From the NCBI GenBank assembly GCA_024742605.1, contig JANSYC010000011.1:1-64000 (forward strand): a DNA stretch of 64,000 nt, read 5' to 3'. Below the pieces are notes generated by a model that saw only the letters and a program-made list of their open reading frames with translations, had not been told where the DNA came from and did not search any database. The position numbers and the translations under genes were made by a program. This document shows, in pieces, positions 53,832 to 61,752 of this stretch (position 1 is the stretch's first letter; every line of letters starts with the position of its first letter). The stretch is from Alphaproteobacteria bacterium (lineage in GTDB: Bacteria > Pseudomonadota > Alphaproteobacteria > Thalassobaculales > Thalassobaculaceae).

Positions 53832-54839
53832 TCAGCCGCCCCAGCAGGCGCGCAGCACCCGCATCCAGTTGCCACCGAGGACAGCGCGAATCTCGTCCTC
53901 GGAGAACCCGCGCTCGGCCATCCGGACCGTCAGGTTTGCAAGCTTGTCCGGCATCTCAATCCCTTCGGGATAGCGGTATGGCGGAGCGGGATAGTCCGCG
54001 CGCCGCCACCGCCCCTCGGCCACCCGTCCCTCATAGTCTCTGATTGCCGCATCGTCATCCGCAACCCCGGATTGGCCGAGGAAATAGTCGATGCCGATGC
54101 CGATATGGGCGATACCGACCAGATCGGCGACATAGACCATATGGTCGATTATCTGATCGAGGCTGGGCTGGGGGTCCGCCGATACGAAGACCGGGAAACC
54201 GACGATCCCGGTCAGCCCTCCGGTGGCGGCAACCGCCTTGATCTGAGCGTCGGTGATGTTCCGGGCGGTGTCGAAGACCGCCTTGGGGTTGGCGTGGCTG
54301 AACACCACAGGTTTGGTCGAGACCTCCATCGCGTCCAGCGTGGTCCGCGCGCCGGTATGGGAGCAGTCGACCACCATCCCGACCTCGTTGCAGCGCGCGA
54401 CCACCTTCAGCCCGAAATGGGACAGCCCGGCATCGGTCCGCTCTCCGGCGCCATCGCCGATCCGGTTCTTCTCGTTGTAGGTCAACTGCAGGATGCCGAC
54501 GCCGAGCGCCTTGAAGGCGTCGACCAGATCAACCTCATTCTCCAACAGATCGCCACCCTGGGCATGGAGAATGACCGCGCCCTTGCCGGAGGCTTTCGCC
54601 GTCTCGATATCGGCAACCGAGCGCGCCAGCACCAGTCTGGCGTCTCCCCGTAAATGCCGATGCCAGGCACCGACGACGCGCAAGGTCTGAGCGGCGTTGT
54701 CATTGGTGCAAATCGTCGGGCACAGCACATCGACTCCGCCGGCCAGGTACGCGCCGATCCACCGCCGGTCCCGGAGCAAGGGAGCCGCCGCATCCATAAC
54801 CAGGGAGTCTCGGTGGAGGTCAATCGGATCGAACTGCAT
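53832..54839 (-). CDS. Membrane dipeptidase family (M19) amidohydrolase
   Basis: This 335-residue TIM-barrel protein belongs to peptidase family M19. It reads DSLVMDAAAPLL, HAQGGDLLENEVDLVDAFK, LTYNEKNRIGDG, GLSHFGLKVV, VVDCSHTGARTTLDAM and VVFSHANPKAV. The two later metal His residues (CSHTG, FSHAN) are kept. The early H-x-D pair of renal dipeptidase is DAAAP here and the bridging Glu is Gln (HAQGG), so a mononuclear or altered metal site is expected. The longer frame adds 16 residues; the ATG used gives the family N-terminus. It might hydrolyse a gamma-glutamyl product from the convergent operon. Confidence 0.83.
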   Translation of the reverse strand: MQFDPIDLHRDSLVMDAAAPLLRDRRWIGAYLAGGVDVLCPTICTNDNAAQTLRVVGAWHRHLRGDARLVLARSVADIETAKASGKGAVILHAQGGDLLENEVDLVDAFKALGVGILQLTYNEKNRIGDGAGERTDAGLSHFGLKVVARCNEVGMVVDCSHTGARTTLDAMEVSTKPVVFSHANPKAVFDTARNITDAQIKAVAATGGLTGIVGFPVFVSADPQPSLDQIIDHMVYVADLVGIAHIGIGIDYFLGQSGVADDDAAIRDYEGRVAEGRWRRADYPAPPYRYPEGIEMPDKLANLTVRMAERGFSEDEIRAVLGGNWMRVLRACWGG

Positions 54840-55010
54840 TCCGCAAGTGTGACGCCGACCGGCGCTTTGTGAAAGAGCCAACCGCATGCGCCGATTTCAC
54901 TCTTGCGCAATCGGCACCGGTCCAGGGTTGTGCTAGGTCTATCGCCGACCCAAGTCGGTAACCGCGGGGCGGTCGCCCCTTCCCGACACACAAGATATGG
55001 AACCGCTTCG

Positions 55011-55862
55011 ATGTCAGAGACCTACACGCCCCCGAAAGTCTGGACCTGGGACAAGGAAAACGGCGGCAAATTCGCCAGCACCAACCGTCCCATCGCCGGC
55101 GCCACCCACGAGAAGGTGCTCCCGGTCGGTGAGCATCCGCTTCAGCTCTACTCCCTCGCCACGCCGAACGGCGTGAAGGTGACCGTGATGCTGGAGGAAC
55201 TGCTGGCGGCGGGACACAAGGGCGCCGAATACGATGCCTATCTGATCCGCATCGGCAATGGAGACCAGTTCGGCAGCGGCTTCGTCGAGATCAATCCGAA
55301 CTCCAAGATCCCCGCCCTTCTCGACCGCAGCACGCCGACCCCGACCCGGGTGTTCGAAAGCGGCGCGATCCTGCTCTACCTCGCCAACAAGTTCGGCGCG
55401 TTCCTTCCTAAGGATCCGCACAAGCACACCGAGGCCTTGAACTGGCTGTTCTGGCAGATGGGCAGCGCCCCCTATCTGGGCGGCGGCTTCGGTCACTTCT
55501 ATGCCTACGCGCCGGAGAAATTCGAGTATCCGATCAACCGGTTCGCGATGGAAACCAAGCGGCAGATGGACGTTCTCGACCGTCATCTGGCGGACAACCA
55601 GTTCATGGCGGGCGATGAGTACTCCATCGCCGACATGGCGATCTGGCCCTGGTACGGCACCTTGGCGCTCGGCAAGATCTACGACGATTCCGGCACCTTC
55701 CTCGATGTCCAGTCCTACAAGCACGTCCAGCGCTGGACCGCCGAGATCGCGGCACGCCCGGCGGTCAAGCGGGGCCGGGTCGTGAACCGGGTTTCCGGTC
55801 CGGAGAGCGAGCAGCTGGAAGAGCGCCATTCGGCTGCCGATATCGACGCGCTGGGCCTCTGA
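55011..55862 (+). CDS. yghU: Glutathione S-transferase family, YghU-type
   Basis: This 283-residue GST matches YghU of E. coli: an N-terminal extension (YTPPKVWTWDKENGGKFASTN, with RPIAGATHEKVLPVGEHPLQ next), the thioredoxin-like domain YSLATPNGVKVTVMLEELL, INPNSKIPALLD and FESGAILLYLA for GSH binding. The helical domain follows (QMDVLDRHLADNQFMAGDEY). YghU has disulfide reductase activity with two glutathiones bound. The start is the ATG giving MSETYTPP; 171 bases separate it from the divergent dipeptidase gene, which leaves room for its own promoter. It is ended by a shared hairpin. Confidence 0.9.
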   Translation: MSETYTPPKVWTWDKENGGKFASTNRPIAGATHEKVLPVGEHPLQLYSLATPNGVKVTVMLEELLAAGHKGAEYDAYLIRIGNGDQFGSGFVEINPNSKIPALLDRSTPTPTRVFESGAILLYLANKFGAFLPKDPHKHTEALNWLFWQMGSAPYLGGGFGHFYAYAPEKFEYPINRFAMETKRQMDVLDRHLADNQFMAGDEYSIADMAIWPWYGTLALGKIYDDSGTFLDVQSYKHVQRWTAEIAARPAVKRGRVVNRVSGPESEQLEERHSAADIDALGL

Positions 55863-55886
55863 GCCGGGCAAATCAGAACCGCTGTC

Positions 55887-55918
55887 GGGAAGGACGTCGC
55901 GCCGGCGGCGCCCTTCCC
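55887..55918. terminator. Compound hairpin between convergent genes
   Basis: GGGAAGG (55887-55893) pairs with CCTTCCC (55912-55918), and inside it GCGCC (55899-55903) pairs with GGCGC (55907-55911) around GGC, leaving a five-base bulge. It lies between the convergent yghU and cheY-like genes and could end transcripts from both sides; no T-run is present. Confidence 0.55.
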
Positions 55919-55931
55919 TCAGCCCGTTGCG

Positions 55932-56315
55932 CTACCAGCGCACCTCGGTCTTCTTCTTGAAGGCGTTGCTGATCGCGGCCGACAGCTTCCCCTCCTCAAC
56001 AGGTTTCAGCACGTAGCCGCTCGCCCCGTTCCGCATCGCGGACAGGACCATTTCCTGCTGACCGATCGCCGTGACCATCAGGATTCGCGCCTCCGGATAG
56101 TTCCTCACGATCCGGTCGGTCGCCTCGATGCCATCCATAACCGGCATCGAGATATCCATCGTCACCAGATCGGGACGCTCACGCGCGTATTCCTCGATCG
56201 CGCGATGACCATTCTCCGCCGTTGCCACAACCTCAAATCGCAGCTTCGTCAGCATGAGTGCCATTTTCTTAAGCATGATTCGGGAATCATCGACCACCAG
56301 GACTCTCATGGCCAA
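55932..56315 (-). CDS. CheY-like single-domain response regulator
   Basis: This 127-residue receiver starts MAMRVLVVDDSRIMLKKMAL. The acidic pair Asp9/Asp10, phospho-acceptor Asp54 (TMDISMPVMDG), Thr82 (MVTAIGQ) and Lys104-Pro105 (VLKPVEEGK) are all in place, so it should be phosphorylated. No output domain is present. It is the last gene of a three-gene run with a CheX-like phosphatase and a CheA-like kinase, three bases after cheX. It may act on the flagellar motor, type IV pili or another protein. The start may be the first or third codon. Confidence 0.93.
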   Translation of the reverse strand: MAMRVLVVDDSRIMLKKMALMLTKLRFEVVATAENGHRAIEEYARERPDLVTMDISMPVMDGIEATDRIVRNYPEARILMVTAIGQQEMVLSAMRNGASGYVLKPVEEGKLSAAISNAFKKKTEVRW

Positions 56316-56318
56316 AAT

Positions 56319-56846
56319 TCAAGCTCCTCCGTCTACTTCATTCAGATAGGAATCGAACAACTCGGGCGGTCCGATCACCGAGACCTGCAAGACTCCCTCT
56401 TTTGTATTAAGGAATGCTGAACTGAATTCCGCACTCCGGGGCCGCCGGATCTGCCGGGTGCCGGTGAAGACAATCGGCGGCGAAACGCTCAGCACGGCGC
56501 CTGCCGTCCCCAGGTCGGTTGTCGTCTGGCCCATGATCAGGTTCACGATCTCTCCAAGCGTCTCGGTCCGGAACTCGTCATACTCTTCCTCGGCGATATC
56601 GAGGCCCTCGGTGAATTTCATAAACATCACCTCAAGCAATGGCCGATCGAGGCTGAAGGAAACCAGGAAGCTGACCGGCCCTCCGACCGCGATCACGGCT
56701 GTGAAGTCCCGCAGGCCGATCTGCTCAACCTGCCCCACTGCCCGTTCTATATCCTCGACCGCGACACCGGTCTGAGAAATCAGGCACTCCTGGGTCCGCT
56801 GCAAGCAGAGTTCGAGAATCTTCGGGACGAGTTTTTTGGGATTCAT
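56319..56846 (-). CDS. CheX/CheC-type phosphatase-like protein
   Basis: This 175-residue protein shows the CheC/CheX active-site helix ETLGEIVNLIMG with Glu99 and Asn102 (E-x2-N), followed by a Pro pair (VSPPIVF) at about the expected 21-22 residues. The N-terminal half has the related FTAVIAVGGPVSFLVSFSLD strands. Such proteins remove phosphate from CheY. It lies between the kinase gene (6 bases away) and the cheY-like gene (3 bases), which fits a signal-termination role within the same module. Only one active-site helix is seen, as in CheX. Confidence 0.75.
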   Translation of the reverse strand: MNPKKLVPKILELCLQRTQECLISQTGVAVEDIERAVGQVEQIGLRDFTAVIAVGGPVSFLVSFSLDRPLLEVMFMKFTEGLDIAEEEYDEFRTETLGEIVNLIMGQTTTDLGTAGAVLSVSPPIVFTGTRQIRRPRSAEFSSAFLNTKEGVLQVSVIGPPELFDSYLNEVDGGA

Positions 56847-56852
56847 TCGCGA

Positions 56853-59042
56853 TCAGTCCTCTGACGAATTGGACGCATGGGCGACGACTGTATCGGAAGA
56901 GATCGGGAACTCGATCACAATCGTGGTTCCGGAACCCCGGACCGTCTCAGCCCGGATCGATCCGGACAGTATCCGGACAGCGTCTGCGAGCGCCGGCAGA
57001 CCAACTCCCCGGCCTGAAATCTCGTCGATCGTCTCGCTGGTGCTTATGCCGTCTTCGAAGATCCGGTCGACGATCTGTTGATCCGACTTGCCCCGGGCGA
57101 TGTCCTCGCCAAGCTTGGCGCGCATCGCATCGACATCCACCCCGCGCCCATCATCGGAGACAGAGATGCGGATCTTCCGACCATCCATGGCCAGAACACA
57201 TCCAACGTTGCCGGTCGGCGGTTTCTGCGCGTCCTCGCGCTCCTCCGGCGTCTCAATGCCATGCGTCACCGCGTTCCGGAAAACATGAACCATGGCCCGA
57301 AGAGCTCCGGCATACCGGTCCATGTCCACCCAGATGTCCGGACCGGTGACCGAGACGGGCTCGATGTCTTTTTCAAACCTCAAGGCGAGCTGCTGGACAA
57401 GACGGTCGTAGCCCCGAAGCACTTCAGACAGGCTGACTTTCGTCAGACGCGACGTCCGCGCGAGCAGGTCGAAGACGGCGTTATCTCCCAGGTCCAAAGA
57501 CTCCCGCTTCAACAGGCGATCCGCAAGGTTGGCAAGGGCCCTTGTCATGTCCGGGGGAACCGGCGTTGCGCCGCCCTGTCGGACATAGTCGTCCCCCAAA
57601 GCGTCGCGAACGACGGCGAGACCCTCTTCGAACCTTGACTCGATTTCAACCAAGTCCAGGGCCGCCAAGGCCTCCGTCACCACCCGGAACCGTTCGATGG
57701 GGCCGGCGTCGCGCCCGGCCAGTCGCGTCCGCGCGGCCATCAAACCGTCCTCGGCGCGATGCAACGCCGAGGCCACGGCAGGAAATCCAAACTGACCCAG
57801 AACGCCTTTGCAGGTATGGGCCCGGCGGAAAACCACATCCAGGGCCTGAAGGTCTGAGTCGGCCCGCTCAACCATCTTTCGGGCCAGCAAGAGAAACTCC
57901 CTCAGTTCCTCCGTCGCCAGGAAGAAGTCGTGTCGATCGACCACCGCTGCCACGATCATCTCGGACTGCTTGCGCTCCTGAAGAATTCGTTCGGAAAGCG
58001 CGACCTCCTCGGTCAGGTCTGTCAGCACCACCATCACTCTATCGTCGGCGACCGACTTGCATTCCAGACGGAGAACGAACCCGCCGATATCCAAGCGTTC
58101 CGGAAGCAGCGACAGCATCATCTCGCGCCGAAACGTATCCGGGTCCGCGAAGACGTCGCTCATCACCGACCGCAGCAGACCGGCCGTCTCCGGCTGGCTG
58201 CCAAACAGCAGCGACGCCACGTCATTGCCGCCAGGAGGCCTGCCGAGAAAAAGCTCACATGCCCTGCTGGACTCCGCATCGGCCTTGAGGTCTCGGCCGA
58301 AGGAGAAAAATCCCTGTCCGGAATTGTCGAGCAGGCGAGACACCTGCGATCGGCGCGCCCCGACCTCAGAGAGCGCTGTGGTCAGCGTCCGGTTGGCCTC
58401 AGTTAGGCGCCGGATCAACGGGCGAAAGATCCAGATTGCCTCGACCACAAGGGCCATCAGCATCACCCCAAGCATTACGAAAAGGATGCGGCGAAGCCTC
58501 TTTACCCGCATTTCGCTGTCGAATTGGTACTGATCAACCGCAGTGTTCAAGGAGGCCAGGAGCGGTTCCTGGGCGGCCCGCTCCATTTCGGCCAGCACCG
58601 CTGCCGTCCGTCGCTCCCGCGACGTGAGATCCAGAAATATCCGCGCCTGCTCGACGAAGAGCCGAACCCGCGCATCAAGATTGTGCGGCGCGTCGAAATA
58701 GATCTCCCGTAAAGCCGGAGTGTCGATCCCGTCTGGGCTGTCCAGGCGGTCGACCAGGTCCTGGTGCGATTGCCCCATCAGATCGACCGCAGACCGCAAA
58801 CGGTCTTCAAGTTGAGTCCGATCGGCCAAGCCATCAGCCGCGAGGCGCTCCGCAAAGCTGGCAATCCGTTGGGATAACATACGTTGGCGACCGCTGACGT
58901 TCACCACCTCAGCGGCATCTTCCATACGCTTCACCACAGTGTCCACCAACGCATGGGTGCCGATGGCAAGAGCCGCGATCAGCGAGAGCGCAATGACGTA
59001 GGACAGGGTTGTTCGGTCGATCCGCCGCATCGTCTCCACCAC
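56853..59042 (-). CDS. Membrane-bound CheA-like histidine kinase with PilJ-type sensor
   Basis: This 729-residue protein has TM1 (residues ~12-34) and a periplasmic helical sensor with the PilJ N-terminal motif VVNVSGRQRMLSQRIASFAE (47-66). TM2 covers ~186-208, a degenerate PAS-like part ~232-345, and an Hpt domain ~375-480 has phospho-acceptor His409 (RRAHTCKGVLGQFG). A CheA-type ATPase follows: N-box Asn590 (VFRNAVTHGIETPEER), G1 SDDGRGVD (629-636) and G2 GRGVGL (677-682). The CheA dimerisation (P3) and CheW-like (P5) domains are absent. It would sense an outside ligand and phosphorylate the adjacent CheY-like protein without a separate receptor. Confidence 0.83.
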   Translation of the reverse strand: MVETMRRIDRTTLSYVIALSLIAALAIGTHALVDTVVKRMEDAAEVVNVSGRQRMLSQRIASFAERLAADGLADRTQLEDRLRSAVDLMGQSHQDLVDRLDSPDGIDTPALREIYFDAPHNLDARVRLFVEQARIFLDLTSRERRTAAVLAEMERAAQEPLLASLNTAVDQYQFDSEMRVKRLRRILFVMLGVMLMALVVEAIWIFRPLIRRLTEANRTLTTALSEVGARRSQVSRLLDNSGQGFFSFGRDLKADAESSRACELFLGRPPGGNDVASLLFGSQPETAGLLRSVMSDVFADPDTFRREMMLSLLPERLDIGGFVLRLECKSVADDRVMVVLTDLTEEVALSERILQERKQSEMIVAAVVDRHDFFLATEELREFLLLARKMVERADSDLQALDVVFRRAHTCKGVLGQFGFPAVASALHRAEDGLMAARTRLAGRDAGPIERFRVVTEALAALDLVEIESRFEEGLAVVRDALGDDYVRQGGATPVPPDMTRALANLADRLLKRESLDLGDNAVFDLLARTSRLTKVSLSEVLRGYDRLVQQLALRFEKDIEPVSVTGPDIWVDMDRYAGALRAMVHVFRNAVTHGIETPEEREDAQKPPTGNVGCVLAMDGRKIRISVSDDGRGVDVDAMRAKLGEDIARGKSDQQIVDRIFEDGISTSETIDEISGRGVGLPALADAVRILSGSIRAETVRGSGTTIVIEFPISSDTVVAHASNSSED

Positions 59043-59136
59043 CGCTCCGATTGGTTTGACGTCGATCTAAACGACGAGAGCTAACAGACCCGCCGGTGTT
59101 CGGAAACCTGCAGACCGGTCACTTGTCCGGCATCGG

Positions 59137-60396
59137 TCAGGCTGCCAGCAGATCCTCCTCAAACGGAAAGGCGCTGAGCACCTCGATCCCCGTCTCGGTG
59201 ATCAGGACCTGCTGTTCCAGTTTGACACCCTCGCCGCTCTGCGACTCGCCGATGAAGCTTTCCACGCACAGGGTCATGCCGGGCTCGATCACCCCGTCAT
59301 AGCCGGCTTTCGAGTAATCGGCTTTATGGTAGAGATACGGATACTCACCGGTCATGCCGCAACCATGGGCGGACAGGTAGTAGCGATGCTCCCAGTACCG
59401 CTCCGGTACGTCCCACGCCGCCTCGGAGTACTCGCGGAAGGTCATGCCCGGCCGCAGGACTCCCATATTGTGGTGCACCTGCTCATGCGCGACCCGGTAA
59501 AGCTCCCGCTGCTTCGTGCTCGGCCTGTCGGGGCCGGAATGAAAGGTCCGGGAAAAGTCGGAATAGTATCCATGGCAGCCGACGACATCGGTATCGAGCG
59601 CGATCAACTCGTTCGGGCCGATCACCTTGGGGCCGGTCTCCTGGAACCATGGGTTGGTCCGTGCACCGGAGTTCAGCAACCGTGTCTCGCAGTAGTCTCC
59701 GTTCTGGGCGATGATCGACTGGTGAAGCACGGACCAGAGTTCGTTTTCCGTGAGTCCCGGGCGAATGGCGTCCCGCAGCTTACCCACACCGATTTCCGTC
59801 GCACGAAGCGAGGCGCGGACGCATTTCATCTCTTCGACGGATTTGATGCAGCGCGCCATCTCGACCGGCTCCTGCGCATCGACCACCCGTAGCCCTTCGG
59901 CGGACAACGCTATAGCCGATCCGGCGTTCAGACGCTCGACGCCGACGGTCGCCTTCGGCCCGACCAACGATCCGATGAGATCCGCAATCTCAACCGCCCA
60001 GGCGCGCTCGCTCTCGGCGACAGCCGGTCCGGCGGCAACAAAGCTGGCTGTGCTGGAGGGCCGGACCTCGTCAACCGTCTCAAACCCATGGGCCAGATGC
60101 AGACACCCGGTGAACTCGAACAGAATGGAGCGGGCGGCGGTCAGCAGCAGATAGCGGGCCGGTTGATTTCGGGACGAGAAGATCTGCATGTTCCGCGTGC
60201 CGGTCGCATAGCGGATGTTGACCGAGTCCGACAGGATCAGCGCATCGATCTCCCGCTTGGCCATCTCCGCCCGCACCCGCCCCAACCGATACAGCCGGAC
60301 TTGGCGCAGATCGATTCCAGCACTTTCGGGCGCCTGATCCAACAGCGTGATGCCACTCAGATCACTGCGCGCGCCGTGCCAATCCAGGACTGTCAT
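59137..60396 (-). CDS. M24 metallopeptidase-fold protein, DddP-like but lacking the DddP catalytic Asp
   Basis: This 419-residue creatinase/prolidase-fold protein aligns over its length with DMSP lyase DddP: YRLGRVRAEM, SVNIRYATGTRNMQIF, CETRLLNSGARTNPWFQETG and GMTLCVESFIGE. The six metal ligands are kept (Asp268 and Asp270 in LDTDVVG, Asp280 in YSDFSRT, His344, Glu379, Glu394 in KLEQQVLI). The residue that aligns with DddP Asp377, remembered as its catalytic base, is Gly350 (AHGCGMTGEYP). A different C-O/C-S lyase or a peptidase activity is possible. The ATG used is the second of two, with GGGAGG at about 5 bases; homocysteine S-methyltransferase lies upstream. Confidence 0.8.
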   Translation of the reverse strand: MTVLDWHGARSDLSGITLLDQAPESAGIDLRQVRLYRLGRVRAEMAKREIDALILSDSVNIRYATGTRNMQIFSSRNQPARYLLLTAARSILFEFTGCLHLAHGFETVDEVRPSSTASFVAAGPAVAESERAWAVEIADLIGSLVGPKATVGVERLNAGSAIALSAEGLRVVDAQEPVEMARCIKSVEEMKCVRASLRATEIGVGKLRDAIRPGLTENELWSVLHQSIIAQNGDYCETRLLNSGARTNPWFQETGPKVIGPNELIALDTDVVGCHGYYSDFSRTFHSGPDRPSTKQRELYRVAHEQVHHNMGVLRPGMTFREYSEAAWDVPERYWEHRYYLSAHGCGMTGEYPYLYHKADYSKAGYDGVIEPGMTLCVESFIGESQSGEGVKLEQQVLITETGIEVLSAFPFEEDLLAA

Positions 60397-60560
60397 CATT
60401 TCCTCCCGCTGGTCCGCTTCAGCCGCCACCGGAGGTCTACAACCGTTCCCGCCTTTGAGGAATGGCGGAGTTCAGAGAGGCCCGACAGGAGGTCGGATGC
60501 GGGTCCGGCCACGAAGGCATGAAAGGGTCATCCGGAAGACTTCCGGCAATTGGGGAAGAC

Positions 60561-60580
60561 GGCGGCGGATGTCCGCCGCC
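60561..60580 (-). terminator. Hairpin between the methyltransferase and M24 genes
   Basis: GGCGGCGGA (60561-60569) and TCCGCCGCC (60572-60580) form a 9-bp perfect repeat with only TG between them. In the minus direction it follows the methyltransferase stop by 12 bases. No T-run follows, so it may reduce read-through or stabilise the upstream message. Confidence 0.45.
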
Positions 60581-60592
60581 CCCAGGTGTATG

Positions 60593-61540
60593 TCAGGCCG
60601 CCGTCTTGTGATGCAGATGCTTCGAGACGCAGCCAACGTGACGATGATCGGTGCCGCAACATCCGCCGAACACGCGCAGGTTCGGGAGCCGTTCGGCGAG
60701 CTGCACATGCAGACCACCGAACTCCACCGGATCACCGTCGTCGAGCTCCTCCGCCATATCCAACTCCGCATGGCTAAGTCGGGACGCGTTGGCCCGCACC
60801 GCTCCGATCCGCTGGACCCAGGCGGCATCGCCCGACAGGATCTCCTTGAAGTGGTCGGGATGGGCGCAATTGATCATATAGTAGAGCGGAGCCGCGCCGG
60901 TCTCCGCGTCGGTCTGCTCGATGGCCGCAGACAACAGCTGCCCCGTCGGCAAGCGCCCGTCGGTCTCAACCGTGAACGAGATGACGACCGGAACCTTCTG
61001 GCTGGCGCAGGCCCGCACGATCCCGATGGCTTCCGACGTGTTCGACAAGGTTATCGCCGAAATCATGTCGACCCCCTGCTTGCTGAGAACCTCCACCTGG
61101 GGGAGATGCGCCTGGAAGGCTTCGGTCACGTCCGGAAGGCGTCCCGGCGCATAGGCGTCGCCGGCCGGACCGATCACACCGTTCAGAACGATGGACGGGA
61201 CCCGAGTGATCCAGGCGTCGCGCGTTTCCTTTGCAAAGGCGACCGCTTCGGCGGTCAACCGCAGCAGATCCGCGCCGGTGGTGCCCAGTTTCGGTGCCCA
61301 GTCCGGACAGCCGCGCCAGGTATTCGTATCCAGCACGTACCCCGTACCCGCCTGCTCGGCCAGAACGAGGAACCGGTCGAAATACCGCCGCATCGCCGCC
61401 CGCGCCTCCTCGTCGTCCATCAGCACGATGGCCGCGAACTCCGGAGCCTCGAAGCCATCCACGAAGAACAGCCAGGTCTCAAACCCGCCATCGGTCAGAT
61501 AGGGGGTTTGGGTCCGCATCAGTTTTTGAATTTCAGACAT
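60593..61540 (-). CDS. Homocysteine S-methyltransferase family protein
   Basis: This 315-residue TIM-barrel methyltransferase begins LTDGGFETWLFF, has LDTNTWRGCPDW and VPVVISFTVETDGRLPTGQ, and shows the zinc ligands in MINCAHPDHF (one Cys) and FGGCCGTDHRH (two Cys). The family moves a methyl group from S-methylmethionine, betaine or a sulfonium compound to homocysteine. GGAG lies 7 bases before the ATG. It faces a TetR gene across a gap with a long dyad and precedes the DddP-like gene on the same strand, so a sulfonium methyl donor would make sense but is not shown. Confidence 0.88.
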   Translation of the reverse strand: MSEIQKLMRTQTPYLTDGGFETWLFFVDGFEAPEFAAIVLMDDEEARAAMRRYFDRFLVLAEQAGTGYVLDTNTWRGCPDWAPKLGTTGADLLRLTAEAVAFAKETRDAWITRVPSIVLNGVIGPAGDAYAPGRLPDVTEAFQAHLPQVEVLSKQGVDMISAITLSNTSEAIGIVRACASQKVPVVISFTVETDGRLPTGQLLSAAIEQTDAETGAAPLYYMINCAHPDHFKEILSGDAAWVQRIGAVRANASRLSHAELDMAEELDDGDPVEFGGLHVQLAERLPNLRVFGGCCGTDHRHVGCVSKHLHHKTAA

Positions 61541-61704
61541 GCCACATCTCCATCAGGTAAAGGATTGGAGTGGCGGGTTTAGATATGAGAGGGTCCGACG
61601 CATAGCCGACCTGTAGTATGGTACGACCGGTTCTTGTTCTGTATTGAGAATCAAAGGCATGGACTTTTGCCACTTGAAGACGAACCGGAACATGTCTCAG
61701 ATTT

Positions 61705-61735
61705 CCGTACCACGGGTACAGTACTCTCGGTACGG
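61705..61735. promoter_or_regulatory. 31-base GTAC-rich dyad, likely TetR operator
   Basis: Outer arms CCGTACC (61705-61711) and GGTACGG (61729-61735) are perfect. GTAC occurs at 61707, 61716, 61721 and 61730, symmetric about base 61720, and 12 of 15 positions per half match. It lies 17 bases before the GTG of the tetR gene and about 165 bases before the divergent methyltransferase start, where a repressor of both would bind. Confidence 0.7.
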
Positions 61736-61752
61736 TTTTGGAGGATCTTTGG

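Noticed and set aside
59137-60396. Calling this gene dddP (DMSP lyase)
   Set aside because: Metal ligands match but the catalytic Asp is Gly, so naming it as a DMSP lyase is not supported.
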